A stretch of DNA of 64,000 bases, taken from NCBI RefSeq assembly GCF_000620505.1, contig NZ_KK211144.1, positions 129,400 to 193,399 of the forward strand, in the 5' to 3' direction. A model generated the notes under the pieces. The model saw only the letters and a program-made list of their open reading frames with translations. It was not told where the DNA came from and did not search any database. Shown here piece after piece: positions 1 to 10,222 of the stretch (position 1 is the stretch's first letter; every line of letters begins with the position of its first letter). Source of the stretch: Sulfitobacter sp. 20_GPM-1509m (GTDB lineage Bacteria > Pseudomonadota > Alphaproteobacteria > Rhodobacterales > Rhodobacteraceae). A program made the position numbers and the translations under genes.

Positions 1-415
1 CCACGTCCTCGGGGGCCACGGTTTTGAGCTCAAAGCCCTGATCCAGCGTATTGATCAACCCCTGCACCATGTAAAGATCGGTGGGGAAGTTGCCGGTGTC
101 ACTCAGGATCACCTTGCGGCCGGGCCGCATTTTCAGGGCCGAGGCAACCGCCTGATAGACCTTGATCGACAGCGTGTCGCCCATCACGACCGATCCTGCG
201 GGGGCACCAATCAGGCGGCCTACCTTGTCGCCAATGCGCGCAGGCTGCGCCATCCATCCGGCATCGTTCCAACCCCGGATCAGCATCTGACCCCATTCAT
301 CCGCTATCATGCCAGACACCCGCGCGTGCGCCGCCTTGGGCAGCGGCCCAAGCGAATTGCCGTCTAGGTACAGCACGCCTTCGGGCAGATCGAACATCTC
401 TTTGCGCAGCACCAT
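1..415 (-). CDS. kynU: Kynureninase, N-terminal part (gene runs off left edge)
   Basis: PLP-dependent hydrolase that cleaves L-kynurenine to anthranilate and alanine. Only the first 138 codons are visible, reading leftwards from the ATG at 415. The N-terminus contains YLDGNSLGPLP, the signature opening of bacterial kynureninases, then WGQMLIRGWNDAGW and GDTLSIKVYQA, both typical of the family. The start overlaps the kynA stop as TGATG, so the two are probably translationally coupled. It would supply anthranilate to the CoA ligase encoded two genes upstream. The PLP lysine lies outside the window, so integrity of the gene cannot be judged. Confidence 0.93.
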   Translation of the reverse strand, partial: MVLRKEMFDLPEGVLYLDGNSLGPLPKAAHARVSGMIADEWGQMLIRGWNDAGWMAQPARIGDKVGRLIGAPAGSVVMGDTLSIKVYQAVASALKMRPGRKVILSDTGNFPTDLYMVQGLINTLDQGFELKTVAPEDV

Positions 416-1230
416 CACAACTCTCCTCTGACATGCCAAAGTTCGGGGAACAGCTCGACCTCGAGCATCTTGCGCAAATAGGCCACCCCCGATGTACCGC
501 CCGTGCCGCGTTTGAAGCCGATGATCCGTTCCACCGTGGTGACATGGTTGAACCGCCAGCGGCGAAAGTAATCCTCAAGATCCACCAGCTTTTCCGCCAG
601 TTCGTATAATTCCCAATGGGTTGCGGGGTCTTGATAAACCGTTTTCCACATATCCTGTACCGCAGGATCAGCCGCCCAGGCCGTTTGCGACGGGGTCGCC
701 TCGGGGGCTGCGACACCCAACCGTTCGGCCACCACCGCAAGCGCAATCTGATACAGGCTGGGCTGGGCCAGCTCAGCCTCGAGCGCCGCATGCGCCTCGG
801 ACCGGTGTTCGTGTACCTTTTTCAGCGCCACCTGGCGGTTGCCCAACAGATACTCCACCATCCGGTATTGATGCGACTGAAACCCCGACGAATTGCCCAA
901 GGACGGGCGGAACGCGGTGTATTCGCTGGGCGTCATCGTACGCAGCACATCCCACGCCCCGTTCAACTGCTCGAATATCCGCGCCACACGGGTCAACATC
1001 TTGAAAGCAGGTTGCAAATCGCCCGACGCCACACGTGCCCGCGCGGTCTGCAATTCGTGAATCGCCAGCCGCATCCACAGCTCGGATGTCTGGTGCTGCA
1101 CGATAAACAGCATCTCGTCATGGGCATCCGAGCGCGGATGCTGCGCGGTCAGGATCGCATCCAGTCCCAGATAGTCGCCGTAAGACATATCCTTGCTGAA
1201 ATCGAGTTTCGCGCCGTGGTGCTCGGTCAT
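415..1230 (-). CDS. kynA: Tryptophan 2,3-dioxygenase
   Basis: Cytoplasmic heme dioxygenase that opens the indole ring of L-tryptophan to N-formylkynurenine. The 271 residues match the usual bacterial length. [14 protein letters not shown] (about residues 43-56) is the family active-site helix, and the C-terminal [16 protein letters not shown] followed by GTGGTSG carries the proximal heme histidine and the substrate loop. The ATG at 1230 overlaps the stop of the upstream ligase as ATGA. No dedicated N-formylkynurenine formamidase is seen inside this operon; a cyclase-family protein at 21748-22518 might fill that step, but this is inference. Confidence 0.96.
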   Translation of the reverse strand: MTEHHGAKLDFSKDMSYGDYLGLDAILTAQHPRSDAHDEMLFIVQHQTSELWMRLAIHELQTARARVASGDLQPAFKMLTRVARIFEQLNGAWDVLRTMTPSEYTAFRPSLGNSSGFQSHQYRMVEYLLGNRQVALKKVHEHRSEAHAALEAELAQPSLYQIALAVVAERLGVAAPEATPSQTAWAADPAVQDMWKTVYQDPATHWELYELAEKLVDLEDYFRRWRFNHVTTVERIIGFKRGTGGTSGVAYLRKMLEVELFPELWHVRGEL

Positions 1231-2849
1231 TCTGTTTTCCTCAGGGCAAAACGTTGGATTTTCCCCGTCGCCGTTTTGGGCAACGCATCGACGAAACGGA
1301 TGTCACGGGGGTATTTATAGGGGGCTATGGTTGCTTTAACATGGTCTTGCAAAGCTTTGATCAGATTGGTATCTTTTACAACACCCTCACCAACAACCAC
1401 ATGCGCCTGAACGATCTGGCCGCGTGCCTCGTCCGGCTTGGCCACCACCGCGCATTCCACCACATCAGGGTGGGATAACAGCGCCGCCTCGACCTCGGGT
1501 CCGGCGATATTATAGCCCGCGCTGACGATCATATCGTCATTGCGCGCGGCGAAATGCAGGTAACCGTCGTCGTCCATGGTGAAGCTGTCACCGGTGATAT
1601 TCCAGCCGTTTTGCACGTAATCCGCCTGACGCGCGTCCGCCAGATAGCGGCATCCCGTCGGCCCCTGCACCGCCAGCCGCCCCACCGTACCGCGCGGCAC
1701 CTCCACGCCTTCTGCGTCCACGACCTTGGCCCGATATCCCGTCACCGGCTTGCCCGTACAGGCGGGGCGGTGGTCGTCAAATCGGTTCGAGATGAAGATA
1801 TGCAGCATCTCGGTCGCACCAATCCCGTCCAGCATCGGCTTGCCGGTCTTGGCCATCCATTCGTCATAGACCGGCGCGGGCAGCGTTTCGCCCGCCGACA
1901 CGGCTGCCCGCAGGCTGCTCAGGTCCGCGCCCTCATCCATCGCGCGCAGCATGGCGCGATAGGCAGTGGGCGCGGTAAAGCAGACGGTCGCGCGGTATTT
2001 CTCAATTATTTCAATCATGTTCGGCGGCGACGCTGTTTCCAGCAAGGTCGCCGCAGCCCCGAACCGCAGCGGGAAAATCGCCAACCCGCCCAGGCCAAAG
2101 GTGAACGCCAAGGGGGGCGAGCCGACAAAGACATCCTCGGGCACCACGCCCAGAACCTCGCGGGCATAACCGTCGGCTATCATCAGCAGATCCCGGTGGA
2201 AGTGCATCGTTGCCTTGGGGTTGCCCGTGGTGCCGCTGGTGAACCCCAACAGCGCCACATCGTCCCGCCCCGTCTGCACCGCATCAAACCTAACCGGCTT
2301 TTCCAGCGCCAGCCGATCCAGCTCGGCCTCGTGGTTCGATGTACCGTCAAATCCGGTCACGCTGGTCAGGAACTCCGAGCCCTCCGCACAGGCCATCAGT
2401 TCGTCCATCAAGCGCGTGTCACACAGCGCATGGCTGATCTCGGCCTTGTCCACAATTGCGCGCAACTCGCCCGCGCGCAGCATCGGCATGGTGTTCACCA
2501 CCACCGCGCCCGCCTTGGTCGCAGCCAGCCAGCAGGCCACCATCGCAGGATTGTTGGCAGAGCGGATAAGTACACGATTACCGGGCTTTACACCAAGATC
2601 TTCAACCAACACATGCGCCAGCCGGTTGGTCCAGTCGGACATCTCTTTATATGTCCGCCGCCGCCCGTTCCCGATCAACGCGGTGTGGTCGCCAAAGCCC
2701 TTTGCCACCATCTCGTCGGTCAGGGCGACGCCCACATTGAGAACCTCGGGATAGTCGAACCCGTCCATCGCAAATTCCGGCCACTGATCCTGTGGTGGCA
2801 GGTTGTCACGCGAAAACGTATCCAGATGTGCCGACTGTCCCAACATCAT
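1227..2849 (-). CDS. abmG: 2-aminobenzoate (benzoate-type) CoA ligase
   Basis: ATP-dependent acyl/aryl-CoA synthetase of the ANL superfamily, 540 aa. [17 protein letters not shown] (near residue 200) is the adenylate-forming P-loop, [11 protein letters not shown] is motif A4/A5, and the C-terminus has the hinge and catalytic lysine region [15 protein letters not shown]. The benzoate-CoA ligase subfamily is suggested by overall layout; anthranilate as substrate is inferred from the flanking kynA-kynU and the 2-aminobenzoyl-CoA monooxygenase gene at the head of the operon. The start at 2849 follows GGAGAAAA and overlaps the acyl-CoA dehydrogenase stop. Other aromatic acids such as salicylate or benzoate cannot be excluded. 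Confidence 0.85.
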   Translation of the reverse strand: MMLGQSAHLDTFSRDNLPPQDQWPEFAMDGFDYPEVLNVGVALTDEMVAKGFGDHTALIGNGRRRTYKEMSDWTNRLAHVLVEDLGVKPGNRVLIRSANNPAMVACWLAATKAGAVVVNTMPMLRAGELRAIVDKAEISHALCDTRLMDELMACAEGSEFLTSVTGFDGTSNHEAELDRLALEKPVRFDAVQTGRDDVALLGFTSGTTGNPKATMHFHRDLLMIADGYAREVLGVVPEDVFVGSPPLAFTFGLGGLAIFPLRFGAAATLLETASPPNMIEIIEKYRATVCFTAPTAYRAMLRAMDEGADLSSLRAAVSAGETLPAPVYDEWMAKTGKPMLDGIGATEMLHIFISNRFDDHRPACTGKPVTGYRAKVVDAEGVEVPRGTVGRLAVQGPTGCRYLADARQADYVQNGWNITGDSFTMDDDGYLHFAARNDDMIVSAGYNIAGPEVEAALLSHPDVVECAVVAKPDEARGQIVQAHVVVGEGVVKDTNLIKALQDHVKATIAPYKYPRDIRFVDALPKTATGKIQRFALRKTE

Positions 2850-3991
2850 TTTTCTCCTGCAAAATTTGCCAAAGTCTGACGTGCAATCACAACCTTTTGC
2901 ACATCCGACGCCCCCTCGTAGATGCGCAAGGCGCGGATCTCGCGGTACAGGCTTTCCACCATCTGACCGCTGCGGACCCCGTCGCCCCCGTGCAGTTGCA
3001 CCGCCGCATCAATCACCTTCTGCGCCTGATCGGTGGCAAACAGCTTGGCCATAGCAGCCTCGCGCGTCACCCGTGGCGCGCCTGAATCCTTGGTCCAGGC
3101 CGCCCGGTAGATCAGCAAGGCCGAGGCATCCACATCCACCGCCATTTCGGCGATGTGCCCCTGCACCAATTGCAGCTCTGCCAGCGCCGCCCCCTGCACT
3201 TGCCGGGTTGTGACCCGCTCCAACGCTTCGTCCAGAGCACGACGGGCAAAGCCCAAAGCCGCCGCCGCAACGGTCGAGCGGAACACATCCAGCACCGACA
3301 TCGCGATGCCAAACCCCTTGCCCCGTTCGCCCAAAAGGGCCGATGCCGGTACGCGGCAATCCTTGAACGTCAGCGTTGCCAGCGGATGCGGGGCGATCAC
3401 CTGCAACCGCTCGGTGATCTCCAGCCCGGGCGTATCCGCAGGCACAACAAAGGCCGACAGCCCCCGCGCGCCGGGCGCATCCTCGGACCGTGCAAAGACA
3501 GTGTAAACATCGGCAATGCCGCCATTGCTGATCCAGGTCTTTTGCCCGTTCAGCACAAATTCGTCGCCGTCCAGCACCGCCGACATAGTGGAGTTCGCCA
3601 CGTCAGAACCCGATTGCGGTTCCGTCAAGGCAAAAGCCGAAATAGCCTGCCCCGTCCGCGTCAGCGGCAACCACGCCTCTTTCTGTGCCTCGGTCCCGAA
3701 CAACGAAATCGCCCCGGTGCCCAGCCCCTGCATCGCGAAGGCAAAGTCGGCCAGCCCATCATGCCGTGCCAGTGTTTCGCGGATCAGGCACAGCGTGCGC
3801 ACATCCAGATCGCCGCCCGTGTGCTGCAACCATCCCGCATCCCCCAGCGCCGCCACCAACGCGCGGCACGCACCGTCAACGTCGGAATGGTCCACCGGCA
3901 GATGTGCCGCACACCACGCATCCAGATCATCGGCCAATGCCTTGTGACGGGCATCGAAAAACGGCCAGCTCAGGAACGTACGGTCAGACAT
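2846..3991 (-). CDS. Acyl-CoA dehydrogenase
   Basis: FAD-dependent acyl-CoA dehydrogenase, 381 aa from the ATG at 3991 (a GTG two codons upstream is also possible). Visible are [12 protein letters not shown] (FAD/substrate loop), KTWISNGG (FAD contact), the mid-domain [29 protein letters not shown] region in shortened form, and the C-terminal QLHGGDGV with [17 protein letters not shown], whose Glu is the expected catalytic base. In context it should dehydrogenate an alicyclic CoA intermediate produced after the dearomatising monooxygenase/reductase. A short gap of about 50 bases separates it from the hydratase gene upstream. Confidence 0.92.
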   Translation of the reverse strand: MSDRTFLSWPFFDARHKALADDLDAWCAAHLPVDHSDVDGACRALVAALGDAGWLQHTGGDLDVRTLCLIRETLARHDGLADFAFAMQGLGTGAISLFGTEAQKEAWLPLTRTGQAISAFALTEPQSGSDVANSTMSAVLDGDEFVLNGQKTWISNGGIADVYTVFARSEDAPGARGLSAFVVPADTPGLEITERLQVIAPHPLATLTFKDCRVPASALLGERGKGFGIAMSVLDVFRSTVAAAALGFARRALDEALERVTTRQVQGAALAELQLVQGHIAEMAVDVDASALLIYRAAWTKDSGAPRVTREAAMAKLFATDQAQKVIDAAVQLHGGDGVRSGQMVESLYREIRALRIYEGASDVQKVVIARQTLANFAGEK

Positions 3992-4045
3992 GGTCACAGG
4001 CCCTTCTTCTGTGGTTCAAAAAATCTCCGCCGGAGGTGCCCATCC

Positions 4046-4846
4046 TCAATCTCCCTCGAAAACAGGGCGTTCCTTGGCGACAAAGGCACGGTAGGCGCGT
4101 TCGAAATCCGTCGTCTGCATGCAAATCGCCTGTGCCTGCGCTTCCGCCTCGATTGCCTGATCCAGCGACATCGACCATTCCTGCGCCAGCATGGTCTTTG
4201 TCATCATATGGGCAAAGTTCGGCCCTGCCGCGATTTGCACAGCAAGCTCCCGCGCCGATGTTTCCAGCGCATCAGCCGCAACGAGGCGGTTGAAAAACCC
4301 CCATTTTTCACCTTCCTCGGCGCTCATCGAGCGGCCCGTGTACAGCAATTCCGCCGCCCGACCCTGACCGATGATACGCGGCAGCATCGCGCAGGCCCCC
4401 ATGTCACAGCCAGCGAGTCCCACGCGGGTGAACAGAAAGGCCGTCTTGGCCTCGGGCGTGCCGATCCGCAGATCCGACGCCATGGCGATGATCGCCCCCG
4501 CACCCACACAGATGCCGTCGATGGCGGCAATCACCGGCTTGCCGCAGCCCAGAATGGCCTTGACCAGATCACCGGTCATACGGGTGAACCGCAGCAGTTC
4601 CTTCATGTTCATATTGGTCAAAGGACCAATGATATCATGCACATCCCCGCCAGAGCTGAAGTTGCCCCCGTTCGAGGCAAAGACCACCGCGTGCACGTCA
4701 TCGGCATAGTGCAGATCGCGGAACCAGTCGCGCAATTCGGCGTAGCTGTCGAAGGTCAGCGGGTTCTTGCGGTCAGGGCGGCTGAGCCGCACCGTGGCGA
4801 TGCCGTCGGCGATCTCGCATTCGAAATGGGTTACGTCAGAGCGCAT
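4046..4846 (-). CDS. Enoyl-CoA hydratase/isomerase (crotonase) family protein
   Basis: 266-aa crotonase. The oxyanion-hole segments [11 protein letters not shown] (about residues 60-70) and [19 protein letters not shown] (about 110-128) are present, followed by [19 protein letters not shown] where the acid/base residues normally sit. The position with Asp/Cys in [10 protein letters not shown] differs from the classic two-Glu hydratase pattern, so an isomerase or ring-hydrolase activity is possible. The start at 4846 overlaps the MarR gene by 11 bases, which places it in the aminobenzoyl-CoA operon and suggests a step in degradation of the oxo-cyclohexene carboxyl-CoA product. Confidence 0.9.
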   Translation of the reverse strand: MRSDVTHFECEIADGIATVRLSRPDRKNPLTFDSYAELRDWFRDLHYADDVHAVVFASNGGNFSSGGDVHDIIGPLTNMNMKELLRFTRMTGDLVKAILGCGKPVIAAIDGICVGAGAIIAMASDLRIGTPEAKTAFLFTRVGLAGCDMGACAMLPRIIGQGRAAELLYTGRSMSAEEGEKWGFFNRLVAADALETSARELAVQIAAGPNFAHMMTKTMLAQEWSMSLDQAIEAEAQAQAICMQTTDFERAYRAFVAKERPVFEGD

Positions 4847-5294
4847 TGGTCATCTCCTCTTGGTCTTGTGTTTCGGCCAGACGCAGCAACCGCGCGGCCA
4901 GTGTACGGGCCTCCTCTGCGGTGAAATCGCCCAGCATGTCATTGATCCAGCCTTCGTGCGCCTCAGCCTGACGGGCAAATTCCGCCTGTCCATCCGCGGT
5001 CAGGCGCACCACCATCGCACGGCGGTCGCCCGGCACCGGAATGCGTTCGGCCAGCCCCTCGGCGGTCAGCCGGTCCACGATGCCGGTGACATTGCCGTTC
5101 GACACCCGCAGCACGCCGGACAGGGCGCTCATCTTCAACCCCTCGGGATGGCGTGACAGGGCCGCCATCATGTCAAAGCGCGGCAAGGTCGTTTCAAACT
5201 CGAGACGCAGCGCCTCGCGCAGGCGCGCCTCGATCCCGCGTGTGACCTTCAGCAGGCGCAACCACAGGCGCAGGCGGTCCTTTGCGTTGGTCAT
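4836..5294 (-). CDS. MarR-family transcriptional regulator
   Basis: 152-aa winged-helix regulator. After a helical N-terminus, residues 38-100 hold the recognition helix and wing: [36 protein letters not shown] and [15 protein letters not shown] (the DxR wing motif). MarR proteins of aromatic catabolic operons usually repress and are released by the aromatic acid or its CoA thioester. It is embedded in the operon, overlapping genes on both sides (ATGA with the SDR gene). The best candidate operator in the window is the palindrome at 8362-8381 ahead of the operon's first gene. The ligand is inferred, probably anthranilyl-CoA or anthranilate. Confidence 0.93.
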   Translation of the reverse strand: MTNAKDRLRLWLRLLKVTRGIEARLREALRLEFETTLPRFDMMAALSRHPEGLKMSALSGVLRVSNGNVTGIVDRLTAEGLAERIPVPGDRRAMVVRLTADGQAEFARQAEAHEGWINDMLGDFTAEEARTLAARLLRLAETQDQEEMTNAL

Positions 5295-6010
5295 ATCTCG
5301 CCGCCCGAGACGGACAACGTGTGACCATTCACCATCGACGCGCCTTCCGAAGCCAGGAAGGTCACGGCTGCGACGACTTCGTCCACGGTGATCATCCGGC
5401 GCATCGGGTTGCCCGATGTGATGCGCGCCGTGGCCTCTTCCAGGCTGATGTTGAACCGCGCGGCAACGCCTTCCGCCGCCGCCTGCCCCATGGGCGTATC
5501 CACGAAACCGGGGCAGACCGCGTTACAGGTGATGCCGTCGCGCGCAACCTCGGTCGCCAGCGCACGCACCAGCCCGATCACCCCATGTTTCGCCGACACA
5601 TAGGCCGAGATGTTCGGCCCGCCCTGCAGCCCTGCGGTCGAGGCGATGGCGATCAGCCGCCCGCCGCGTGTCATCGTCTGCAGCGCCGCGCGGAAGGTCA
5701 GGAAAGTGCCCGTCAGGTTCACGTCCACCGTGCTCTTGAACACATCCAGCGGCATATCGCGCAGCTTCATGGATTTGCCCGCGCCCGCGTTGGCGATCAC
5801 CACGTCATAAGGCTGCGTGAACAGCGCATTGACCGATGCCTCGTCCGTCACATCGCAGGTCAGGCAGGTCATGCCGCGCCCGCCGTCTGTCTCTTGCAGC
5901 GCATCCATCCGGCGCCCCGCGATGGTCACCGCATCGCCCGCGTCGGCCATGGCCTGTGCAATCCCGCGCCCGATGCCCGAACCGCCGCCTGTGATCAAAA
6001 CCTGTCTCAT
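5291..6010 (-). CDS. SDR-family NAD(P)-dependent oxidoreductase
   Basis: Short-chain dehydrogenase of 239 aa. It starts [18 protein letters not shown] (glycine-rich NAD(P) motif), contains VIANAGAG, the catalytic Ser in [11 protein letters not shown] and the YVSAKHG motif with catalytic Tyr and Lys, and closes with [11 protein letters not shown] chose the ATG at 6010 because it overlaps the stop of the upstream 763-aa gene as ATGA and begins exactly at the Rossmann beta strand; a longer reading from 6052 adds an unconserved basic stretch. Likely a 3-hydroxyacyl-CoA-type dehydrogenase step of the aminobenzoyl-CoA route. Confidence 0.9.
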   Translation of the reverse strand: MRQVLITGGGSGIGRGIAQAMADAGDAVTIAGRRMDALQETDGGRGMTCLTCDVTDEASVNALFTQPYDVVIANAGAGKSMKLRDMPLDVFKSTVDVNLTGTFLTFRAALQTMTRGGRLIAIASTAGLQGGPNISAYVSAKHGVIGLVRALATEVARDGITCNAVCPGFVDTPMGQAAAEGVAARFNISLEEATARITSGNPMRRMITVDEVVAAVTFLASEGASMVNGHTLSVSGGEI

Positions 6011-8298
6011 ACCCGTTCCTCTGTCTCTGCAGCGCGGTCGGCCAGCCGCCAAAGCTGATCCCGTCCCGGGCCATAGGGTTGCGGCCAGACGGCCTGTCTG
6101 TCACCGATCCGCGCAGCTTCGTGCAGGGTCCAGTAGGGGTCTGCCAGATGCGGCCGCGCAAGACAGACCAGATCGGCACGCCCTGCCATCAGGATCGAAT
6201 TGACGTGGTCGGCCTCGAAAATATTGCCCACAGCCATGGTCTTGATGCCTGCATCGTTGCGAATGCGGTCCGACATCGGCGTCTGGAACATGCGCCCGTA
6301 CACGGGGCGACCTTCGGTGCTGGTTTGACCTGCGCTGACGTCGATGATGTCAGCACCTGCGGCAGTAAAGGCACGGGCGATATCGACGGCCTCTTCGGGT
6401 GTCACGCCCATGTCATGCCAGTCGGTCGACGAAATCCGCACCGCCATCGGTTTGGCCGCCGGCCACACGGCACGCATGGCCTCAAAGACTTCCAGCGGAT
6501 AGCGCAGACGGTTTTCCAGCGACCCGCCGTATTCATCGTCACGCACGTTCGACAGCGGCGAGATAAAGGACGAGATCAGATAGCCGTGCGCCGCGTGCAG
6601 TTCGATCATGTCAAAGCCTGCGCGGTCGGCCATTTCCGCCGCTGCGACAAACTCTGCCGTCACCCTGTCCATGTCATCGCGCGTCATTGCGCGCGGCATG
6701 GCGTTGCCGTCGGACCATTGCAGCGCGCTGGCCGAAATCAGCGGCCAGTTGCCCGAAGGCAGCGGCGCGTCCATCGTTTCCCAGCCCACTTGCGTCGATC
6801 CCTTGCGGCCCGCGTGGCCGATCTGGCAGCAGATCGCGGCGTCGGTTTCCGAATGGACAAAATCCACCAGCCGTTTCCATGCCGCCTCGTGTTCAGGCGC
6901 ATATAGCCCCGGACAGCCCGGTGTGATCCGGCCATCCGCCGACACGCACGTCATCTCGGTATAGACCAGCCCCGCGCCACCCTTGGCCCGTTCGCCATAA
7001 TGGATCAGGTGCCAGTCGGTCGGGCATCCGTCCACGGCCTTGTACTGCGCCATCGGCGAGACCACGATGCGGTTGGACAATGTCAGGTCGCGCAACTTCA
7101 AGGGCGCGAACATCGGCGCACGGGGCGCATTGCTTGGAGCGGCACCGGCCTGCGCCATGAACCAGCCTTCGGCATCCGCCAGCCATTTCGGGTCGCGTTC
7201 CCGCAGGTTCTCGTGGCTGATCCGCTGCGACCGTGTCAGCATCGAATAGTTCAGCTGCACCGGATCCATGTCCAGATAGCGCTCCACATCCTCAAACCAT
7301 TCCAGCGAGTTGCGGGCTGCCGATTGCAGACGCAGCACTTCCAGACGGCGGGCGGCCTCGTAGTCCACGAATGCCTTGCCGAGGTCCGGCTCGTTCACCA
7401 CCGCCTCGGCCAGCTTGGCCGCCGATTCCAGCGCCAGTTTGGTCCCCGACCCGATCGAGAAATGCGCCGTGGCCGAGGCATCGCCCAGCAGCACGACATT
7501 CTCGTGATGCCAGGTTTCGCACAACACGCGCGGGAATTTGATCCAGGCCGAGCCGCGCACGTGATTGGCATTGGATATCAGCGCATGGCCATCCAGATGC
7601 GCCGCAAATATGCGCTCGCAAGTGGCAATGCTTTCCTCTTTGCTCATGTGTTCAAAGCCGAAAGCGTCATAGGTCGCCTGCGAACACTCGACGATAAAGG
7701 TCGCCGTGTCGGGGTCGAATTGATAGGCGTGCGCCCAGACCCAACCGTGTTCGGTCTGCTCGAAGATAAAGGTAAAAGCGTCGTCGAATTTCTGATGCGT
7801 GCCCAGCCAGACAAAGGGGCAACGGCGCACGTCGATATCGGGTTTGAACGTGTCCTGAAACTCCAGCCGCGTCTTGGAATTCAGCCCGTCGCAGGCGACC
7901 ACCAGATCGTAATCGTCCATATAGTCGCTGGCGCTGCCGACTTCGGTTTCGAATTGTAGGTCGACCCCCAATTCACGGGCGCGCGCCTGCAAAAGGCTCA
8001 GCAGCGTCTTGCGTCCGATCCCGCAGAACCCGTGGCCGGTGCTGACGATCCGCTGGCCCTTGTGGTGCAGCGCGATGTCGTCCCAATAGGCGAAATGCTG
8101 GCGGATGGTCTCGGCGCTGACGGGATCGTTCGCGGCCAGATTGCCCAGCGTTTCATCCGACAAAACCACGCCCCAGCCAAAGGTGTCATCGGGCTTGTTC
8201 CGCTCGATCACGGTGACCTGCGCCTGCGGATCGCGCAGCTTTAGCGAAATGGCGAAATAGAGGCCAGCAGGACCACCCCCCAGACATACAGCACGCAT
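6007..8298 (-). CDS. abmA: 2-aminobenzoyl-CoA monooxygenase/reductase (salicylyl-CoA 5-hydroxylase-like fusion)
   Basis: 763-aa two-domain flavoenzyme. Residues 1-380 are a PHBH-type FAD monooxygenase ([13 protein letters not shown] at the N-terminus, [18 protein letters not shown] as the second FAD motif). Residues 390-763 are an Old Yellow Enzyme domain ([44 protein letters not shown]). This fusion is the hallmark of the anthranilyl-CoA monooxygenase/reductase described from Azoarcus, which hydroxylates and then reduces the ring to a nonaromatic CoA ester. The ATG at 8298 follows GGGAG; readings from 8325 add residues ahead of the FAD strand. First gene of the operon. A salicylyl-CoA hydroxylase role is the alternative. 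Confidence 0.92.
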   Translation of the reverse strand: MRAVCLGGGPAGLYFAISLKLRDPQAQVTVIERNKPDDTFGWGVVLSDETLGNLAANDPVSAETIRQHFAYWDDIALHHKGQRIVSTGHGFCGIGRKTLLSLLQARARELGVDLQFETEVGSASDYMDDYDLVVACDGLNSKTRLEFQDTFKPDIDVRRCPFVWLGTHQKFDDAFTFIFEQTEHGWVWAHAYQFDPDTATFIVECSQATYDAFGFEHMSKEESIATCERIFAAHLDGHALISNANHVRGSAWIKFPRVLCETWHHENVVLLGDASATAHFSIGSGTKLALESAAKLAEAVVNEPDLGKAFVDYEAARRLEVLRLQSAARNSLEWFEDVERYLDMDPVQLNYSMLTRSQRISHENLRERDPKWLADAEGWFMAQAGAAPSNAPRAPMFAPLKLRDLTLSNRIVVSPMAQYKAVDGCPTDWHLIHYGERAKGGAGLVYTEMTCVSADGRITPGCPGLYAPEHEAAWKRLVDFVHSETDAAICCQIGHAGRKGSTQVGWETMDAPLPSGNWPLISASALQWSDGNAMPRAMTRDDMDRVTAEFVAAAEMADRAGFDMIELHAAHGYLISSFISPLSNVRDDEYGGSLENRLRYPLEVFEAMRAVWPAAKPMAVRISSTDWHDMGVTPEEAVDIARAFTAAGADIIDVSAGQTSTEGRPVYGRMFQTPMSDRIRNDAGIKTMAVGNIFEADHVNSILMAGRADLVCLARPHLADPYWTLHEAARIGDRQAVWPQPYGPGRDQLWRLADRAAETEERV

Positions 8299-8361
8299 AA
8301 TCGTCTCCCTCATCCAAGCAAACATGAGGCTAGGAGCGATTCATTTTTATTTCAAGCAAAA

Positions 8362-8381
8362 ATATTTTAAACATAAAATAT
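8362..8381. promoter_or_regulatory. Perfect 8+8 bp inverted repeat, candidate MarR operator
   Basis: ATATTTTA and TAAAATAT flank the 4-base spacer AACA, giving a 20-bp dyad in an AT-rich patch, 64-83 bases upstream of the abmA start. MarR dimers bind dyads of about this size, and a marR gene is the third gene of this operon. Binding itself is inferred. Confidence 0.6.
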
Positions 8382-8515
8382 CTAGCTGCGATGCGCTGGC
8401 GATTGCCCAAAGCGCGTGCACGCCCTTCCCCTGCAACGCTGAAAAACCTTGCCGATCTCCAACCGGCGGCCTATCAAACCGAAACACTCATGGAGAGGGT
8501 ATGACCTGTTAAAGT

Positions 8516-8640
8516 GGGGAGGCAACGCGTCCTCCCGATGCAGAACCGCACCGCACACAAGCCCGCACAACGCGTTGTCGGGCGCTGTCCTTCTGCAATC
8601 TCGTCACACGACATTTTATCAGTGTGGGCCACGCCCCACC
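8516..8640 (+). ncRNA. Candidate structured RNA or rsgA leader
   Basis: Consecutive stems can be drawn: GGGAGG (8517-8522) with CCTCCC (8531-8536); GCAGAA (8540-8545) with TTCTGC (8591-8596), enclosing a hairpin of GCCCG (8561-8565) with CGGGC (8579-8583) and an inner ACAA/TTGT with CGCG loop; then GTGGG near 8624 with CCCAC near 8639. The structure ends 25 bases before the rsgA ATG and has no T-tract terminator. It does not match tmRNA, SRP RNA or RNase P motifs that I know. It may be a 5' leader or a small RNA. Confidence 0.35.
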
Positions 8641-8663
8641 TCTGAACATGAGAGTTCACTTCG

Positions 8664-9740
8664 ATGACACGAGACTATTCCAAGTTCCTGCCCCCCGCAG
8701 GATCGTCCCCCCTGCCCAAACGCGCACCGTCGCCCTTGCAGATGCTGGGGTGGAAACCGTTCTTCAGTCAACAAACCGACGTCGACACCCTTGCCACCAC
8801 GCCCCCCGTGCGCGTGACCGAAGTGCACCGGTCGGGGCTGCGCGTGCTGGGCGACGGCATTGACACCACCATCCCGCCGGGTCCCGAGGCGACGGTGGGC
8901 GACTGGTTCCTGCTGGACCGCACCAACCCCGCCAACAGCATCCTGCTGGACCGCATCAGCCTGTTCGAGCGTCGCGCGGCGGGCCATGACCGCAAACGTC
9001 AGATGATCGCGGCCAATGTGGACACGGTGTTTATCGTGACCTCCTGCAACCGCGATTTCAACGTGGCACGGTTGGAACGCTTCGTGGCGCTGGCCTTCGA
9101 GGCGCAGGTGACGCCGGTGATCCTGCTGACCAAGGCCGATCTGTGCGATGACACTGCCCCCTATCTCGACGATGCGCGGGCGATTTCAAACCGCGTGGTG
9201 GTCGAGGCGCTGAACGCCAAGAGCGCCGAGCCTGCGGACAAGCTCGCTGGCTGGTGCACGCCGGGGCAGACGGTGGCCTTTCTGGGGTCCTCCGGCGTGG
9301 GCAAATCCACACTTGTCAACGCGCTGTTCCAACGCAGTGTCGCCGACACCGGTGCCGTCCGCGAGGACGACAATCGCGGGCGCCACACGACCACGCATCG
9401 CCAGTTGCACTTTACCCCGGACGGCTGCGCGGTCCTGGACACGCCCGGAATGCGCGAGCTGCAATTGACCGATGTCGAGGACGGGATTGCCGAGGTCTTT
9501 GACGATCTGGTGACGCTGGCCGGTCAGTGCCGGTTCAACGACTGCGCCCACGAGACCGAACCGGGCTGTGCGGTGCGCAAGGCGCTGGATGCCGGTGAGA
9601 TCGACGCGCCCCGTCTGGCCCGCTGGCGCAAGCTGGCGGCAGAGGAGCGGTTCAACACCTCGACACTGGCCCAGCGCAAGGCGCATGACCGCTCGTTTCA
9701 AAAAGTTGTCAAGTCGGCGCAGAAGCATAAGAAGCGCTGA
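8664..9740 (+). CDS. rsgA: Ribosome small-subunit-dependent GTPase A
   Basis: 358-aa circularly permuted GTPase acting in late 30S maturation. An OB-fold-like N-terminus is followed by G4 LLTKADL (around residue 153), the P-loop GSSGVGKSTLVN (G1, around 210), DNRGRHTTTHR (G2), DTPGMREL (G3), and a C-terminal zinc-binding set CRFNDCAHETEPGC with Cys-Cys-His-Cys. This G4-G1-G3 order is diagnostic. It stands alone on the plus strand after the structured leader, and the C-terminus ends in a basic KSAQKHKKR tail. Confidence 0.96.
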   Translation: MTRDYSKFLPPAGSSPLPKRAPSPLQMLGWKPFFSQQTDVDTLATTPPVRVTEVHRSGLRVLGDGIDTTIPPGPEATVGDWFLLDRTNPANSILLDRISLFERRAAGHDRKRQMIAANVDTVFIVTSCNRDFNVARLERFVALAFEAQVTPVILLTKADLCDDTAPYLDDARAISNRVVVEALNAKSAEPADKLAGWCTPGQTVAFLGSSGVGKSTLVNALFQRSVADTGAVREDDNRGRHTTTHRQLHFTPDGCAVLDTPGMRELQLTDVEDGIAEVFDDLVTLAGQCRFNDCAHETEPGCAVRKALDAGEIDAPRLARWRKLAAEERFNTSTLAQRKAHDRSFQKVVKSAQKHKKR

Positions 9741-9780
9741 GGGATTGAATTACGATGTTTTGGAAATGAAGGAGGTTTAG

Positions 9781-10146
9781 ATGCCATCGGGTGTAACTGA
9801 GGGTGAAACCAATGCATTCGCTGAACAACTTGAATTCGCACAATTTGGCAAAGGCTCGCGTTATTTCGAGCGTGAAGAGGCCACGGCTTTTGCCGAATAT
9901 GCGTGTTCCAAAGGCTTTGGAGTGTCTAGGATGGAGGCCTTTGGCACTGGCGCTTCTCGGGGAAAAGTTGGCCTCTATCATCAACTGCTTGGTTTGGACG
10001 ACCTTGGGCTGAATTGGAAAGAAAATCGCAATCCTGAACGTGCACTGGATGTCTTTAAGCAGAAGCTATCGGAAGCATTGGATGACGGCCTCGCGCTGAA
10101 ATACAAGATTTGGCTTGAAACCAAACAAGGTACTTGTGAAAAATAA
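9781..10146 (+). CDS. Hypothetical protein, 121 aa
   Basis: Small soluble protein I do not recognise. The ATG follows a near-perfect AAGGAGG at about 7 bases, so translation is well supported. It has no signal peptide or membrane segment; features are an acidic N-terminus, EYACSKGFGVSRME, and GLYHQLLGLDDLGLNW. Base composition is lower in GC than its neighbours, and it pairs with the next small gene 76 bases downstream. The pair looks like an accessory insertion between rsgA and the thioesterase operon, for example an immunity or antitoxin-like cassette, but no family evidence supports that. Confidence 0.6.
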   Translation: MPSGVTEGETNAFAEQLEFAQFGKGSRYFEREEATAFAEYACSKGFGVSRMEAFGTGASRGKVGLYHQLLGLDDLGLNWKENRNPERALDVFKQKLSEALDDGLALKYKIWLETKQGTCEK

Positions 10147-10222
10147 TGCCGAATTTGCACTGAGGCACCTTGGAAAATGGGGTATTATGGTGCCCAGATA
10201 GAATGATATTATTAGGCAAGAA

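Larger units (their letters stand above)
8299..8663. other. Divergent intergenic region between the aminobenzoyl-CoA operon and rsgA
   Basis: 365 bases without a convincing gene. The left part (8330-8385) is conspicuously AT-rich and holds the palindrome listed separately, so it is the likely promoter zone of the minus-strand operon. The right part (about 8510-8640) is hairpin-rich and is listed as a candidate structured RNA. Short readings across it overlap these structures and lack family features. Confidence 0.7.

Noticed and set aside
3155..4924. 589-codon plus-strand frame opposite the acyl-CoA dehydrogenase and hydratase genes
   Set aside because: High-GC shadow; the minus-strand proteins have clear catalytic motifs and operon overlaps.
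8516..8640. 6S RNA, tmRNA or SRP RNA
   Set aside because: None of their conserved sequence motifs is present; the region is left as an unassigned structured RNA.
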